The notes beneath the pieces are model-generated. The model saw nothing but the letters and a program-made list of their open reading frames with translations, was not told the origin of the DNA and did not search any database. From contig CBDICS010000071.1 in NCBI GenBank assembly GCA_965277415.1, positions 13,242 through 77,241 on the forward strand: DNA of 64,000 nt, written 5' to 3'. The position numbers and the translations under genes were made by a program. The stretch comes from JAHDHW01 sp965277415 (GTDB taxonomy: Bacteria > Bacteroidota > Bacteroidia > Chitinophagales > Saprospiraceae). Shown here in pieces: positions 45,611 to 54,670 of this stretch; the first letter of the stretch is position 1, and every line of letters starts with the position of its first letter.

Positions 45611-46273
45611 TTAGTCCTTACGGGCTACATTATCATTTTTCTCGCTTTTCTTACTAAAGTTCTTTGTAATCGTATAGGATCCATTCTGGAAAGAAACAAC
45701 ATAAGAACCATCTGCTTCTGCCTCTAAATCCACTAAGAAATCATTCTCCCCTTTTTTAAGTTCAAAGGTTTGTTTCATGACGACTTCTCCAAGATTAGTA
45801 GCTAATTGGTACTTAATTTCTCCATCCACAACAGAAATAACAGACACCCTATGTTGGTCTTTATCAATCTTTTCTGTCTCTTGAATCATAAAATTATTGA
45901 TAACATCCTTCACAATTGGGATCACCTGTGAGAAGCTCTCAATACCATCTTCTTCAACGATTCGAATTCTGTAAAAGGCTTTGGTCAAGCCCAGTTCACG
46001 ATCTTCAAAAGCAAATTGCTTTTGGTTTTCATCAGCATCCGCTGTTAATTCTCCAATTTTTTCAAATTCAGTATCAGGGCTTAAAGCTCTTTCTACTACG
46101 AAATACTGCCCATCTTCAGGAGCATCGAGTGTTTCCCACATGACTACAATACCAGCACCAAAGTCCATACCATCAAATGATATAAGATTGTCTGTCTGAG
46201 CCTGTATGGTATAATTTGAAATTAACAGAAGTGTTAATAGGGGTAAGCCTTTAAAAATAGGTAATTTTTTCAT
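45611..46273 (-). CDS. Secreted FnIII-like protein, possible reduced T9SS tail
   Basis: 220 residues. The signal peptide (LLTLLLISNYTIQAQ) is followed by a fibronectin-III-like domain (VVMWETLDAPEDGQYFVVER, KAFYRIRIVEEDG), which T9SS bacteria often place before the sorting domain. The C-terminal 80 residues (RVSVISVVDGEIKYQLATNL, GSYVVSFQNGSYTITKNFSK) resemble the beta-sandwich of a sorting domain but lack a PNP-type start, so secretion by T9SS is doubtful. The C-terminus is charged. No partner gene; it converges with the glycohydrolase gene. Confidence 0.6.
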   Translation of the reverse strand: MKKLPIFKGLPLLTLLLISNYTIQAQTDNLISFDGMDFGAGIVVMWETLDAPEDGQYFVVERALSPDTEFEKIGELTADADENQKQFAFEDRELGLTKAFYRIRIVEEDGIESFSQVIPIVKDVINNFMIQETEKIDKDQHRVSVISVVDGEIKYQLATNLGEVVMKQTFELKKGENDFLVDLEAEADGSYVVSFQNGSYTITKNFSKKSEKNDNVARKD

Positions 46274-46530
46274 ATTTTATTAGTTTAGATATTTTTATAA
46301 TGCAAATTTCACACCAAATTTTACATTGTTAGAAATAAATATACTAATTTTTAATTTTTGTAAATTCTCCTAATTCCTATCATAATATTTGTGAAATACA
46401 TTGGGCGTATTTCTGTTGAAGCTTAGTTTACTGCCCTCCAAGCATTCGTATTTGTTTAGATTTCATTGCTTAATAGGTAAATATTATCATGCAGTTGTGC
46501 TTTGGATAATCTAGAATAGTTCGATATTTA

Positions 46531-46586
46531 GATTGACAGTTTTGGCCTGGGGGGCTTTGGATTTTAGTTATTATGCACTTTCAATA
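46531..46586 (-). repeat. L module (copy 4), core lost
   Basis: On the minus strand: GCATAATAACTAAAATCC, AAAGCCCCCCAGGCCAAAAC. The expected AGACTTTGACC and GTTRAAC part is replaced by TGTCAATCTAAA. It lies just after the transposase gene and probably belonged to the gene truncated by the IS. The rest of the gap 46274-46601 holds nothing recognisable. Confidence 0.6.
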
Positions 46587-46601
46587 TGCTTCCCCCCATT
46601 A

Positions 46602-47465
46602 TTAAACCAAAGTAGCTAGATATTTAGTTTTATTATATTTTATTTTTCTTCCATGGAATAACTCTCCGGTGATTTGATAATCTAAAGATTGATGAGGTCT
46701 TTCATAATTATAAAACCGCATATATTCTTCGATTTCGTCATAGAGTTCTTTTCCTCCATTTGATGGATAAAGATAAACACATTCTTGTTTTATACTTCTC
46801 CAAAATCGTTCAATAAAAATATTGTCAATAGCTCTTCCTTTTCCATCCATACTTATTTGAACTCCTTGATCCTGTAATAAAGATACATATACTTGTGAAG
46901 TAAATTGACTTCCCTGATCAGTATTAAAAATTTCTGGTTTCCCATACTTTCTAAATCCTTCATCAATTATACTAGTACACCACTCTGCTGTCATCGTGTT
47001 GGATAATCCCCAGTTCACTATAAACCGACTATACAAATCAATGATTGCGAATAAGTACATATATCCTCTTTTCATTCCAATATAGGATATGTCTGCAGCT
47101 TGAACTTGATTCGGTCTCGTTACTTCTAATCCTCTTAACAAGTATGGAAACTTGTAAGCCTTTTTATCTGATTTACTTGTATTACTGTATGGATTCGGCC
47201 CTAGTGCTCTTATATCCATTGTTTTATACAATCTCTCCACTCGTTTTTCATTAATATGATAATCATAATATCGGTTAATATGATCTGTCATTCTAGGTAC
47301 TCCATAAAATGGTGTTGCTGTAAACTGAGTATCTATAATATTCATCAAATGCATATTCATTATAGATTCTCCTTTGGGTTTATAGTATAAATTATTTCTG
47401 TGTATACCCAGCAACTCACATTGACGACGTTGAGATAATGAGATTCCTTTATCTACCATTTTCAC
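46602..47465 (-). CDS. IS3-family transposase OrfB (outer IS)
   Basis: 287 residues. The DDE catalytic core is intact: Asp in VQAADISYI, Asp in IFNTDQGSQF, and Glu in DNIFIERFWRSIKQE 35 residues later. The N-terminal part (SLSQRRQCELLGIHRNNLYY) is the usual HTH_21-type segment. It would need an OrfA product by frameshift for full function, and its OrfA is split by the inner IS, so the element is probably no longer autonomous. Confidence 0.9.
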   Translation of the reverse strand: MKMVDKGISLSQRRQCELLGIHRNNLYYKPKGESIMNMHLMNIIDTQFTATPFYGVPRMTDHINRYYDYHINEKRVERLYKTMDIRALGPNPYSNTSKSDKKAYKFPYLLRGLEVTRPNQVQAADISYIGMKRGYMYLFAIIDLYSRFIVNWGLSNTMTAEWCTSIIDEGFRKYGKPEIFNTDQGSQFTSQVYVSLLQDQGVQISMDGKGRAIDNIFIERFWRSIKQECVYLYPSNGGKELYDEIEEYMRFYNYERPHQSLDYQITGELFHGRKIKYNKTKYLATLV

Positions 47466-47479
47466 CCGATCCTGTCTAT

Positions 47480-47675
47480 CTATTTGTACAGCTTTTTTTT
47501 AAGAAAATCTACTTCCATTTGTAATTGACCAATTTTGGAATACAACTTTTCTTGTTCCGCTTCCTGTTCTTGCTTTTCTTCTTTTGGCAGTTTTGTATCG
47601 AGGATCATGGGAGCTTTTTCTAAAAAATCTCGTTTCCAATTCGTGATTTGGTTAGAATGAAGCTCATACTTTGAA
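47480..47675 (-). pseudogene. OrfA of the outer IS, C-terminal part
   Basis: SSKYELHSNQITNWKRDFLE and a leucine-zipper region (YSKIGQLQMEVDFLKKKLYK) are the C-terminal half of an IS3 OrfA. The N-terminal half is at 48968-49058, separated by the inner IS. Confidence 0.8.
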
Positions 47676-47734
47676 CTGGCGTGTATCAATAAATCCGGAC
47701 ACTTTTAAAATTTAATTTAAGATTAGAAATTTAG

Positions 47735-48574
47735 TTAAAATTTATAGTTGTTCCAAAATAATTCTTCAAATCTATTGGGACTGATTTGCCCGCATCCAGA
47801 GTGTCTTCTAATTGTGTTGTAATATCCGTCAATAAATTCGAATACTCTAAATCTTGCATTTTCTAAGCCAGTAAAGATTCCTTCATCTAAGACTTCTGCT
47901 TTAAATCTACTAAATAAGGATTCTGCATGGGCATTATCGTAGTGATCATTCTTTCTGGTCATACTTTGCCTAAATCCATTTGCAGCTAATACCGATCTAA
48001 AGTTAGCTGATCCATATTGTGATCCTCCATCTGAATGTACTATTAACCCTGACTTAGGATTTCTACTTTTCAACATCTTTTGGAAAGCGGTGATCACTAA
48101 TTCTTCTTTCATAAATTCATCTACAGTCCAACCTACTATTTTCCGACTAAACAAATCCATCCAGGTAGCAAGGTACAGCCATTGAGTATAGCCCTGCTCT
48201 TCGCTTGGTAAATAAGTAATATCTCCGACTATTACCTGATTTGGCTCTGTTGGCAGATTTTCTGTATCTAGTAACAGGTTTGGTGATCTTATCAATGAAG
48301 GATCACTTTGAGTCGTCCTAGGTACAAATTGCTTCGGCTGGATCGCTCTTAAGCCCTGTTCTTTCATCAATGACCTTATTCGATATAAACCGATTTCGTA
48401 ACCTTTCTCTTTCATTTCCTCTAGAATCCTCAAGGAACCATACCTTTTTTTATGAAAGTAGAAAATATCTTTTACCTCGGATAACAAAAGCAATTTCTCC
48501 TCGCTTGACAGATAAGTCTTTTCATTTACATAATCATAATAAGAGCTTTTTGATGCACCTAATATTTTACACAT
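47735..48574 (-). CDS. IS3-family transposase OrfB (inner IS)
   Basis: 279 residues from the internal ATG. In the same frame, coding similarity continues upstream (QPRSLRSIYKFIIDHKEEFN), so the natural product is an OrfAB fusion made by -1 frameshifting on the A7 run at 48658-48664. Catalytic residues are Asp in VIVGDITYLP, Asp in LIVHSDGGSQY and Glu in HYDNAHAESLFSRFKAE. The C-terminus FIDGYYNTIRRHSGCGQISP is typical. The element looks intact and possibly active. Confidence 0.9.
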   Translation of the reverse strand: MCKILGASKSSYYDYVNEKTYLSSEEKLLLLSEVKDIFYFHKKRYGSLRILEEMKEKGYEIGLYRIRSLMKEQGLRAIQPKQFVPRTTQSDPSLIRSPNLLLDTENLPTEPNQVIVGDITYLPSEEQGYTQWLYLATWMDLFSRKIVGWTVDEFMKEELVITAFQKMLKSRNPKSGLIVHSDGGSQYGSANFRSVLAANGFRQSMTRKNDHYDNAHAESLFSRFKAEVLDEGIFTGLENARFRVFEFIDGYYNTIRRHSGCGQISPNRFEELFWNNYKF

Positions 48575-48627
48575 CGTTCGAATATTAAATTCCTCTTTAT
48601 GATCTATTATAAATTTATAGATCGATC

Positions 48628-48921
48628 TTAGACTCCTCGGCTGAAAATGCTCAACGCTTTTTTTAAGATATCTCGCTCTAATTCTGTTTGCTTAAGTTTC
48701 TTTCTCAATTCTTTGACTTCTTGTTCATACTCACTCTCTTGTTTAGAAGATGATCCATACTTCTTTTTCCAATCATATAGATTTTGCTCGTTCACTCCTA
48801 AGCTTGTCGATACATCTGCTATACTACGTCCATTTTCTAGCATTATTATCGCATTCTTTTTGAACTCGTCATCGTAACGACGATACTTTCTCTTTGTTCT
48901 TTTCTCTTTCATAATTGACAC
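48628..48921 (-). CDS. IS3-family OrfA (inner IS)
   Basis: 97 residues. An N-terminal HTH (YDDEFKKNAIIMLENGRSIA, LGVNEQNLYDWKKKYG) binds the IS ends, and a leucine-zipper region follows (EVKELRKKLKQTELERDILK). The slippery AAAAAAAG near the end (48658-48664) would yield the OrfAB transposase. Confidence 0.88.
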   Translation of the reverse strand: MSIMKEKRTKRKYRRYDDEFKKNAIIMLENGRSIADVSTSLGVNEQNLYDWKKKYGSSSKQESEYEQEVKELRKKLKQTELERDILKKALSIFSRGV

Positions 48922-48967
48922 AAATTTAAGCTTTTTTTGTGTCCGGTTTTATTGCACTATCTCAAAC

Positions 48968-49058
48968 CTAACTCTTGAACTGTTTCTTTTTCTTTCAAGG
49001 ATTCAAGGATTACTTTAAGCTTGAATTCTTTGGTGAATTTTCGACGTTGCTTTTTCAT
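48968..49058 (-). pseudogene. OrfA of the outer IS, N-terminal part
   Basis: From the ATG at 49058 it reads MKKQRRKFTKEFKLKVILES, then LKEKETVQEL, where the inner IS interrupts. The sequence would continue with the ASSKYELH part at 47675. Confidence 0.8.
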
Positions 49059-49069
49059 AATTAAGTTGT

Positions 49070-49407
49070 AATTTAGATAATTTATCACACTTAACTACTG
49101 GTACTAATTTTTGGGGTAAGTATAATCGATTTATAGGGTCAAATTCTTCATTAGAGTTGTTACCATTTTTTATTTTGACTTTATCTTTTGGTTTAATTGT
49201 AATATATTCGTCTATCCAGCCACCTTGATAACTAGGAGTTACCATCATTTTTTCTTTATTTAGAAACTCATTAATTCTCCAAACATTTCCACTCGTTCGT
49301 TTTCTATATCCGCCAAATAGAGAGAGAAACTTCCTTTTTGACATTTGTTTTTCTCCTTTAGTCTTTTTTAGTTCTTTAATTAAGTCTATAAATTCTTGCC
49401 TTGGCAT
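49070..49407 (-). pseudogene. CBS-domain-type protein, 3' part lost at the IS
   Basis: The first 110 codons read MPRQEFIDLIKELKKTKGEK, LSLFGGYRKRTSGNVWRINE, VTPSYQGGWIDEYITIKPKD and DPINRLYLPQKL. This is an N-terminal adapter domain seen ahead of CBS domains in some bacterial proteins (recognised by pattern). The following CBS part is missing, and the frame runs instead into the outer IS near 49080. On the far side of the IS only an L module is found, so the 3' part was deleted. Confidence 0.6.
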
Positions 49408-49449
49408 AGTGGGGTATTTTGATTTAAAAAAACGCTTTTAGTATTTTAT

Positions 49450-49612
49450 AACTGCTAATATCAATACATCTTCACTCCACATAAAACATTCCTTTTTTTA
49501 TATTATCTGATCATGCCCACTAATAAAATCTAATTTCATTAGTGGTCGGGTTTTGCTCAATATTTCACCTAAAATTAAAACCTTAGGTGGCTTTGAATAT
49601 TAGTTATTGCTG
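49450..49612 (-). repeat. L and R modules (copy 5), type 2
   Basis: On the minus strand the L part starts just after the nuclease stop (GCAATAACTAATATTCAAAG, CCACCTAAGG) and has a poor core (ATTGAGC). The R part has the hairpin CCACTAAT / ATTAGTGG and GGAATGTTTTATGTGGAG. It leads into the CBS-type gene at 49407. Confidence 0.7.
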
Positions 49613-49621
49613 GCAGTGGTT

Positions 49622-51463
49622 CTAACGTTCAAGTGCTTTAACAATTCTGTCTCCATCAATTAATACATCTCTTAAAAGCAATGTAAGTGGAAATTCTTCC
49701 AAGTCGGATTCTTGAAAAACTTCATAAATTTTATTAAGAGATTCAGCAGTTATTAAGGATAAATTTAATTCATAGTCTAAGCCACATTCTTTAATAAAAT
49801 CATCCGAGAAATCAGGGGATACAATAAATGTTTTCTTAACGCGGTACTCTTTTTTCTCCGCAAGGTCTTGATAAGATTTAATTTGCCTTGAAACACTACT
49901 ATATTTATTGTAACTTTTATCCTTACGGGATTTACACTCTATGATAACTACCTCATTATTTGCTAGATTCAAGACTATATCCGCCTTGTTTTTAGCATTA
50001 CTTAATCCTTTTCTTAAGGCTTCGTCTACATTAAAGCCCATTCCTGTGAAAATTATTTTTGTTAATTCCTCAAATTTAATTCCTAGATCACTTTCTTTAA
50101 TTGAGACACCATTTTCTTTTAAACTGTTCAGATCTCTTTTCGCAATTGAGTCATAATTTTCAATTAATAAGTTCTGCGTATCTTTATACTTCTCTAGGAT
50201 ATTGTTTACTTCATTTCCTCTAATTGAAATTTCACAATTTTCACAAAATTTCTTTATTTGATCATTATCTAGCAAATACAGAATATCCTTTGGTTTGAGA
50301 TTGTATTCTACAAGAGTTTTTGCGTCAATTTGAATTGTTTCTTGTAATTCGAATTCATCTCTAATCATCCTTTCGAATTTTGATATGTTTTCTTGTAAAT
50401 CTACTAGTAGTTTGTCATAACCATGTAGAGAAATGCTAAGTGAACTATCTTTTTCTTCTTCGTCAAAATGATGAATCAAATGTTCTAGTTTTGCTTCTAA
50501 TGAAGTTCCTTTAATATGTTTTCCAATTTTTAACTTTTTATCAATCAATTCATTCAGAAATGTTCGCTTATCAGTTTTATTTGTTCCTTCCTTATGAACT
50601 CCATTCAGTAAAGCGGCAGAAAAACCAATTCCTTCTTTTATGATTTCTCTAATTTTTTCATTCCGATCTAGTTTCCAATCAATATTGTGCTTCCTACTTA
50701 ATAAGTTTATTTGACTATCCTTCAATTGTCTTAGTACTCTTCTGAAAATCTTATCTGGCAAGCGTTTCCCTCTTACTTTTCTCAATATTCGGACAACTTC
50801 ATCTGGTACATATCCTTGATGATTCTTACGTGAGTAAAGGATAACACCAATTTTCGTCATGTATTTTATTATTTCATCTATTTCCGCTTTTTTAAGAGGA
50901 ACAACTGTGTAGTTAATTAATTTAACTTCTTCATGTGAAAGCTCTAAACCTTTTGCTAAAGTAATAAGAATTGATTGTTCATCTTTTGTGATTTTATTGT
51001 CCTGATTATTTAATTCGTCATTTTTATAAGCAGTAGTCAAACAGTCCCTATATATTCTATAATAAGAAGTTCTTAAGTCATCGTTATCTGATTCTAATAA
51101 CTCATTAAATTGTTTTAATTTTCCTTTTAAATTCCGGATTTCTTTTTCGTATAATTTTAATAGCCATTCTCTTTTCATTAAAGAATTTCCATCCCTAATA
51201 ATAATATCAATTAAAATATCTAAATGAGACGTTGTATTGGTAAGCTCTTCATCAATATAATGTGCATATTCGCCTTCTATCAATTTTAGAACAGAAGAAA
51301 CACTTTGATTATCAGCATTTTTCAATTGGCCATCTAATTGGCTTAAAATTTTATCAATTTCTTTAAAACCTTTAGGCTTGTTAGAAATAATATTATCGAT
51401 TACTCGTAGGAAGGAATTTTTTTCGAAGGAATTCACATAATTTAGTACATCTGCTAGCTTCAT
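49622..51463 (-). CDS. Large protein with C-terminal Mrr-like PD-(D/E)XK nuclease
   Basis: 613 residues. About residues 455-560 form a restriction-endonuclease-like fold: GIKFEELTKIIFTGMGF, then NKADIVL and VVIIECKSRKDKSYN give the D...ExK catalytic set of Mrr/Holliday-junction-resolvase-like nucleases. The first 450 residues are helical and unrecognised, with a possible winged helix (LKKAEIDEIIKYMTKIGVIL) and a SAP-like stretch (RRVLRQLKDSQINLLSRKHN). It may cleave foreign or damaged DNA. No methylase or helicase partner is adjacent, so if it is a defence gene it is a one-gene system. Confidence 0.7.
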   Translation of the reverse strand: MKLADVLNYVNSFEKNSFLRVIDNIISNKPKGFKEIDKILSQLDGQLKNADNQSVSSVLKLIEGEYAHYIDEELTNTTSHLDILIDIIIRDGNSLMKREWLLKLYEKEIRNLKGKLKQFNELLESDNDDLRTSYYRIYRDCLTTAYKNDELNNQDNKITKDEQSILITLAKGLELSHEEVKLINYTVVPLKKAEIDEIIKYMTKIGVILYSRKNHQGYVPDEVVRILRKVRGKRLPDKIFRRVLRQLKDSQINLLSRKHNIDWKLDRNEKIREIIKEGIGFSAALLNGVHKEGTNKTDKRTFLNELIDKKLKIGKHIKGTSLEAKLEHLIHHFDEEEKDSSLSISLHGYDKLLVDLQENISKFERMIRDEFELQETIQIDAKTLVEYNLKPKDILYLLDNDQIKKFCENCEISIRGNEVNNILEKYKDTQNLLIENYDSIAKRDLNSLKENGVSIKESDLGIKFEELTKIIFTGMGFNVDEALRKGLSNAKNKADIVLNLANNEVVIIECKSRKDKSYNKYSSVSRQIKSYQDLAEKKEYRVKKTFIVSPDFSDDFIKECGLDYELNLSLITAESLNKIYEVFQESDLEEFPLTLLLRDVLIDGDRIVKALER

Positions 51464-51603
51464 AATTCGAGGAATTTAATATGATGAATTAGCAATATAC
51501 GAATTTACTTTAATTTGTAAGAAGCATTGTTATGTTTTCCGGCTTTTCTGAATAATTGGGTATATTTTTGGGCCTTAGCTAATCAAAGCTGCATTCTTTT
51601 TTT

Positions 51604-52122
51604 TTAATATTCAGTCTTATTAAAACCAAATTTTTCAGGTTTATTTTCAAACCTTCCATAAATTCTTACCTTTTCTTTTTCATGATTCATTTTGATTCCA
51701 AAAGATTCTGCAATTGTCATTACTTTCTCATAAAGGTCATTTTTCCTTAGTGCTACCTTTTCAATCGGAAATGGATTTCCAATATCTTTAACTACTTCAC
51801 CTCCTTTAAATTTTGGATCTTTTACAACGTATTGTCTAATGATTTCACCTTGTTTAAAATAGGCAAAATCAAAAGAATCATCACAATCTCCTACAGAACA
51901 GGTAAATATTTCAAAATTTTCGCTCAATAATTTTATTCGGTTTTTGATTTCTTCATTATGCCACATTGTGTAATACCAATCATCCATGAGGTAAGTCCAA
52001 TAATTATCCTCTGTCAAGAATAAATATCGTTTATAAAGAACTTCTTTGATTCTCTCTTTCTCATCGGCTACAATTTTATAATCATTTAATCCCAAATGTT
52101 CAAGAATTTCTTTATCTGACAT
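51604..52122 (-). CDS. Hypothetical soluble protein
   Basis: 172 residues from MSDKEILEHLGLND. This start is preferred over an upstream ATG because a strong GGAGG (52127-52131) lies 5 bp before it, a rarity in this genome and a possible sign of transfer. The protein is acidic and mixed alpha/beta, with a WTYLMDDWYYTMWHNEE aromatic cluster and a pair of Cys in FTCSVGDCDDSFDF. No family was recognised. It is followed by a poor L-like remnant. Confidence 0.55.
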   Translation of the reverse strand: MSDKEILEHLGLNDYKIVADEKERIKEVLYKRYLFLTEDNYWTYLMDDWYYTMWHNEEIKNRIKLLSENFEIFTCSVGDCDDSFDFAYFKQGEIIRQYVVKDPKFKGGEVVKDIGNPFPIEKVALRKNDLYEKVMTIAESFGIKMNHEKEKVRIYGRFENKPEKFGFNKTEY

Positions 52123-52188
52123 TTTACCTCCTTCTTTTATAAAGATAAAATAAGGACTGAAATAACTTTGATTTAATCTATTTAGCAT

Positions 52189-52497
52189 CTAAAACTTCTT
52201 GTATTTATAAATTCGAAACCCTTCTCTTTCATCGAATCCATTTGGTATATATCCAGCCTTTAATAATTTATCAACAATTATTGCCATATTCATTCCCACA
52301 TTATCGTTCAAAGAATTGGCAATCCAAAGTGTCTCTTCTAAATCTTTAAAGTTTTTCGTTATAAAAGATATTGCTTCATCAACAGTTTTTAGTGGGGTTC
52401 TTTGGTTCTCGGTAGATTCTGACTCAGAACTTTCTGTTTTCGAAACATTGCAAGCTAAAAAGCTTATCAAACTAATCGCAATTATTAATATTTTCAT
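52189..52497 (-). CDS. Small lipoprotein, unknown
   Basis: 102 residues with a lipobox at C16 (AISLISFLAC), a Ser/Glu-rich linker (NVSKTESSESESTENQ) and a helical C-terminal domain (TVDEAISFITKNFKDLEETL, MAIIVDKLLKAGYIP). Probably outer-membrane anchored. No family was recognised. It lies 54 bp after the Tet(M)-like gene and 66 bp before the 51604-52122 coding start on the same strand. Confidence 0.6.
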   Translation of the reverse strand: MKILIIAISLISFLACNVSKTESSESESTENQRTPLKTVDEAISFITKNFKDLEETLWIANSLNDNVGMNMAIIVDKLLKAGYIPNGFDEREGFRIYKYKKF

Positions 52498-52550
52498 ATT
52501 GAATTAAAATTTTATTTTTTAGTTTTTTCTGATTACTAATAACAATTCCA

Positions 52551-54533
52551 TCACCGTTCATCTGCTTTAAAAGCGCCACGCATATGTAGTATCCATTGAG
52601 ATTCATTTAGAGGTGAAACGCCTTTGTAGCCTCTGATTTTGTCATCAGTAGTGGTAGTCTTTTCATAGCCATCCAGCCTTAGTTTAAGGCGTCCTTTCCC
52701 AGAGGTCGTAGCATTAAATTTTATAGCATAATTCATGGCAGCAGCTACTGAAACCCTTCCTTCTATAGTAAAAGAATCATTATCGAAAACAGGAGAATTT
52801 ATCTGAGCATTCATTTGGCTTAAGTCACTAGAAATAGGGCCTAACAAATCCTGATTGGCCTTGATTTCAAAAGCATACATCGGTTCTAAAAGATCTGTCC
52901 CTGCATTTTCTAATCCTCTGAGCACACCCATCGGTGTAGCCAATAAAAAATCTCCGGGATTGGAATGAACGGTATGTTCACTACCTTCTATAAGTGTAAT
53001 GGATAAATCAGTGACTTCATAACCATGAATTCCTTGTTTCAAAGACCAGGGAATGGCGCGCTTGACTTCATTAATATACTTATTGCTAATGTCACTCGTT
53101 CTTACCTTCGAAGTAAATGAAATGCCACTACCCCGTGGTGCCGGTTCTATCAAAAAAGTCATAATGGCCCAGCATGGCTTTGGCATCCAATAACGCACAT
53201 AGCCTTCAGCTGACTTAGAAGGCGTTTCTTTATAAATCACTTTGGGCTTGTGGAATGCTGCTTCAATCCCCCATCTTTGGGCTAAACTTTCTTTCAGAAC
53301 CTCTGTTTGAATAGGGCCTAAAATTTTTAGGTGAAACTCTTTTTCATCTTTAAACCATTTAAAATCTAATATTGGATCTTCAACATTGAGGATGTCTAAG
53401 GCCGCTCCCAGTTTTTGATAATCTTTTTCGTTATTTGCAATCACTTGCACACCGAGTACAGCTTTACTAATTTTCGAATATTGATCATTAAGGTTTTCAG
53501 AGCCTAAAATATCTCCTGAAAGTATATTATCAGAGGTGGTAATAAGACCTATCTCTCCTTGATGCAATTCGGAAACCTGGACTAAATCACTAAGGTGCGG
53601 TTTAAATATCTGATTAATTTTAATGTCCCTATCCAGTTCTTGAGATCGAATGACGTCTTTACTTTTTAGCACGCCTCCATACGATTTTATGTAGACTAAT
53701 CTTCCCTTTTTTTCATGGACCCTTACTTTGAAAACTTTTGCAGCAGGCTTTGAAAAATAGCTTTTTGCTTGGGGTATCAAGCTTGAAATACTGTTTAACA
53801 AATCCTCTATGCCCAAGCCTAATTTGGCACTACCGAAGAGCGAACCATAAAACGCTCCCCTTTTTATATTTTGTTTTCCTTTCTCTAAAATTTGACTTAA
53901 ATCAGATAGTTCTCCTTCTAGATAATCCGCAAGAAAAGTCTCGTCATAATCTGCTAGGTTCTCCATTGACTTATCAAGAATCCTTGAGTCCATATGATTC
54001 CCACAATTTGTAAATGATAATAATTTTGGATTGTCTGGATCAGATAAGTCCGGAAAGTTCAAAGTGAAAAGCTTAGTGTTCAAGTCTTTTTCAAAATCTA
54101 AAAAAACGTGTTCTACATCTACGCCAGCCCTGTCAATTTTATTAAAGAAAACGATGATAGGTAGTTTTCGTTCTATCAAGTTCTCCCATAGGTTAAGGGT
54201 GTGGGCTTGAATGCCTTCCTTTGCAGAAACCACTAATATTACACCATCCAATATCGAAAGAGATCTATCAACTTCAGCAGAAAAATCAATATGACCTGGG
54301 GTGTCTACCAACTGGAATACATTGTTCTCCCAAGAAAAATTAACGGATGAGGCTTTGATAGAAATTCCCCTACTTTTTTCCATAGTTAAACCATCAGTGA
54401 TGGCCGAACCTTTATCTACGCTACCCAAGATTTTACTTGCCCCTGAATGATGTAACAGACGCTCGGTAATTGAGGTCTTCCCTGCATCTACATGGGCTAA
54501 TATTCCTATGGTTAAAATTGTTTTATCTGACAT
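52551..54533 (-). CDS. Tet(M)/Tet(Q)-like ribosomal protection GTPase
   Basis: 660 residues, near the 640-660 typical for ribosomal protection proteins and shorter than EF-G. The GTPase domain shows GILAHVDAGKTSITERLL (G1), EKSRGISIKASSVNF (switch I), LVDTPGHIDFSAEV (G3) and FFNKIDRAG (G4). The EF-G-like domains follow, ending with SPVFDNDSFTIEGRVSVAAA and GYKGVSPLNESQW. Known members release tetracycline from ribosomes. Divergent chromosomal relatives exist, so resistance is possible but not shown. The flanking genes are accessory. Confidence 0.8.
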   Translation of the reverse strand: MSDKTILTIGILAHVDAGKTSITERLLHHSGASKILGSVDKGSAITDGLTMEKSRGISIKASSVNFSWENNVFQLVDTPGHIDFSAEVDRSLSILDGVILVVSAKEGIQAHTLNLWENLIERKLPIIVFFNKIDRAGVDVEHVFLDFEKDLNTKLFTLNFPDLSDPDNPKLLSFTNCGNHMDSRILDKSMENLADYDETFLADYLEGELSDLSQILEKGKQNIKRGAFYGSLFGSAKLGLGIEDLLNSISSLIPQAKSYFSKPAAKVFKVRVHEKKGRLVYIKSYGGVLKSKDVIRSQELDRDIKINQIFKPHLSDLVQVSELHQGEIGLITTSDNILSGDILGSENLNDQYSKISKAVLGVQVIANNEKDYQKLGAALDILNVEDPILDFKWFKDEKEFHLKILGPIQTEVLKESLAQRWGIEAAFHKPKVIYKETPSKSAEGYVRYWMPKPCWAIMTFLIEPAPRGSGISFTSKVRTSDISNKYINEVKRAIPWSLKQGIHGYEVTDLSITLIEGSEHTVHSNPGDFLLATPMGVLRGLENAGTDLLEPMYAFEIKANQDLLGPISSDLSQMNAQINSPVFDNDSFTIEGRVSVAAAMNYAIKFNATTSGKGRLKLRLDGYEKTTTTDDKIRGYKGVSPLNESQWILHMRGAFKADER

Positions 54534-54670
54534 AAGTTTAGCGGAGGAGGTTTAAACATGTCTTCCGTAAGAAGTTTATTTTTAAAGATTACTTTTTTTT
54601 ACATTCTCTTTTAATTCACTCATCTTATTGATTTCAGATAATATCTGTACGACAAGATACAGCGTAAAAC

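Larger units (their letters stand above)
47681..48967 (-). mobile_element. Inner IS3-family element inserted into OrfA of the outer IS
   Basis: The ends carry CAATAAATCCGGACAC (47687-47702) and, reversed, CAATAAAACCGGACAC (48939-48954), 15 of 16 matching. Inside are OrfA and OrfB of a different IS3 subgroup. The exact outermost bases and target duplication could not be fixed, because the flanks do not line up cleanly. Confidence 0.8.
46590..49085 (-). mobile_element. Outer IS3-family element, interrupted by a second IS
   Basis: An OrfB transposase (46602-47465) and the two separated parts of OrfA (47480-47675 and 48968-49058) bracket the inner IS. The outer ends are only estimated, because no convincing terminal inverted repeat was found on either side. 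With the inner IS removed the element would be about 1.2 kb, a normal IS3 size. Confidence 0.7.

Noticed and set aside
47045..48877. Plus-strand ORFs across the IS elements
   Set aside because: They are antisense to intact transposase genes with DDE motifs.
51540..51603. Possible L module after the gene 51604-52122
   Set aside because: Only GCTAAGGCCCAAAAATATA loosely fits; the conserved AGACTTTGACC and core are absent.
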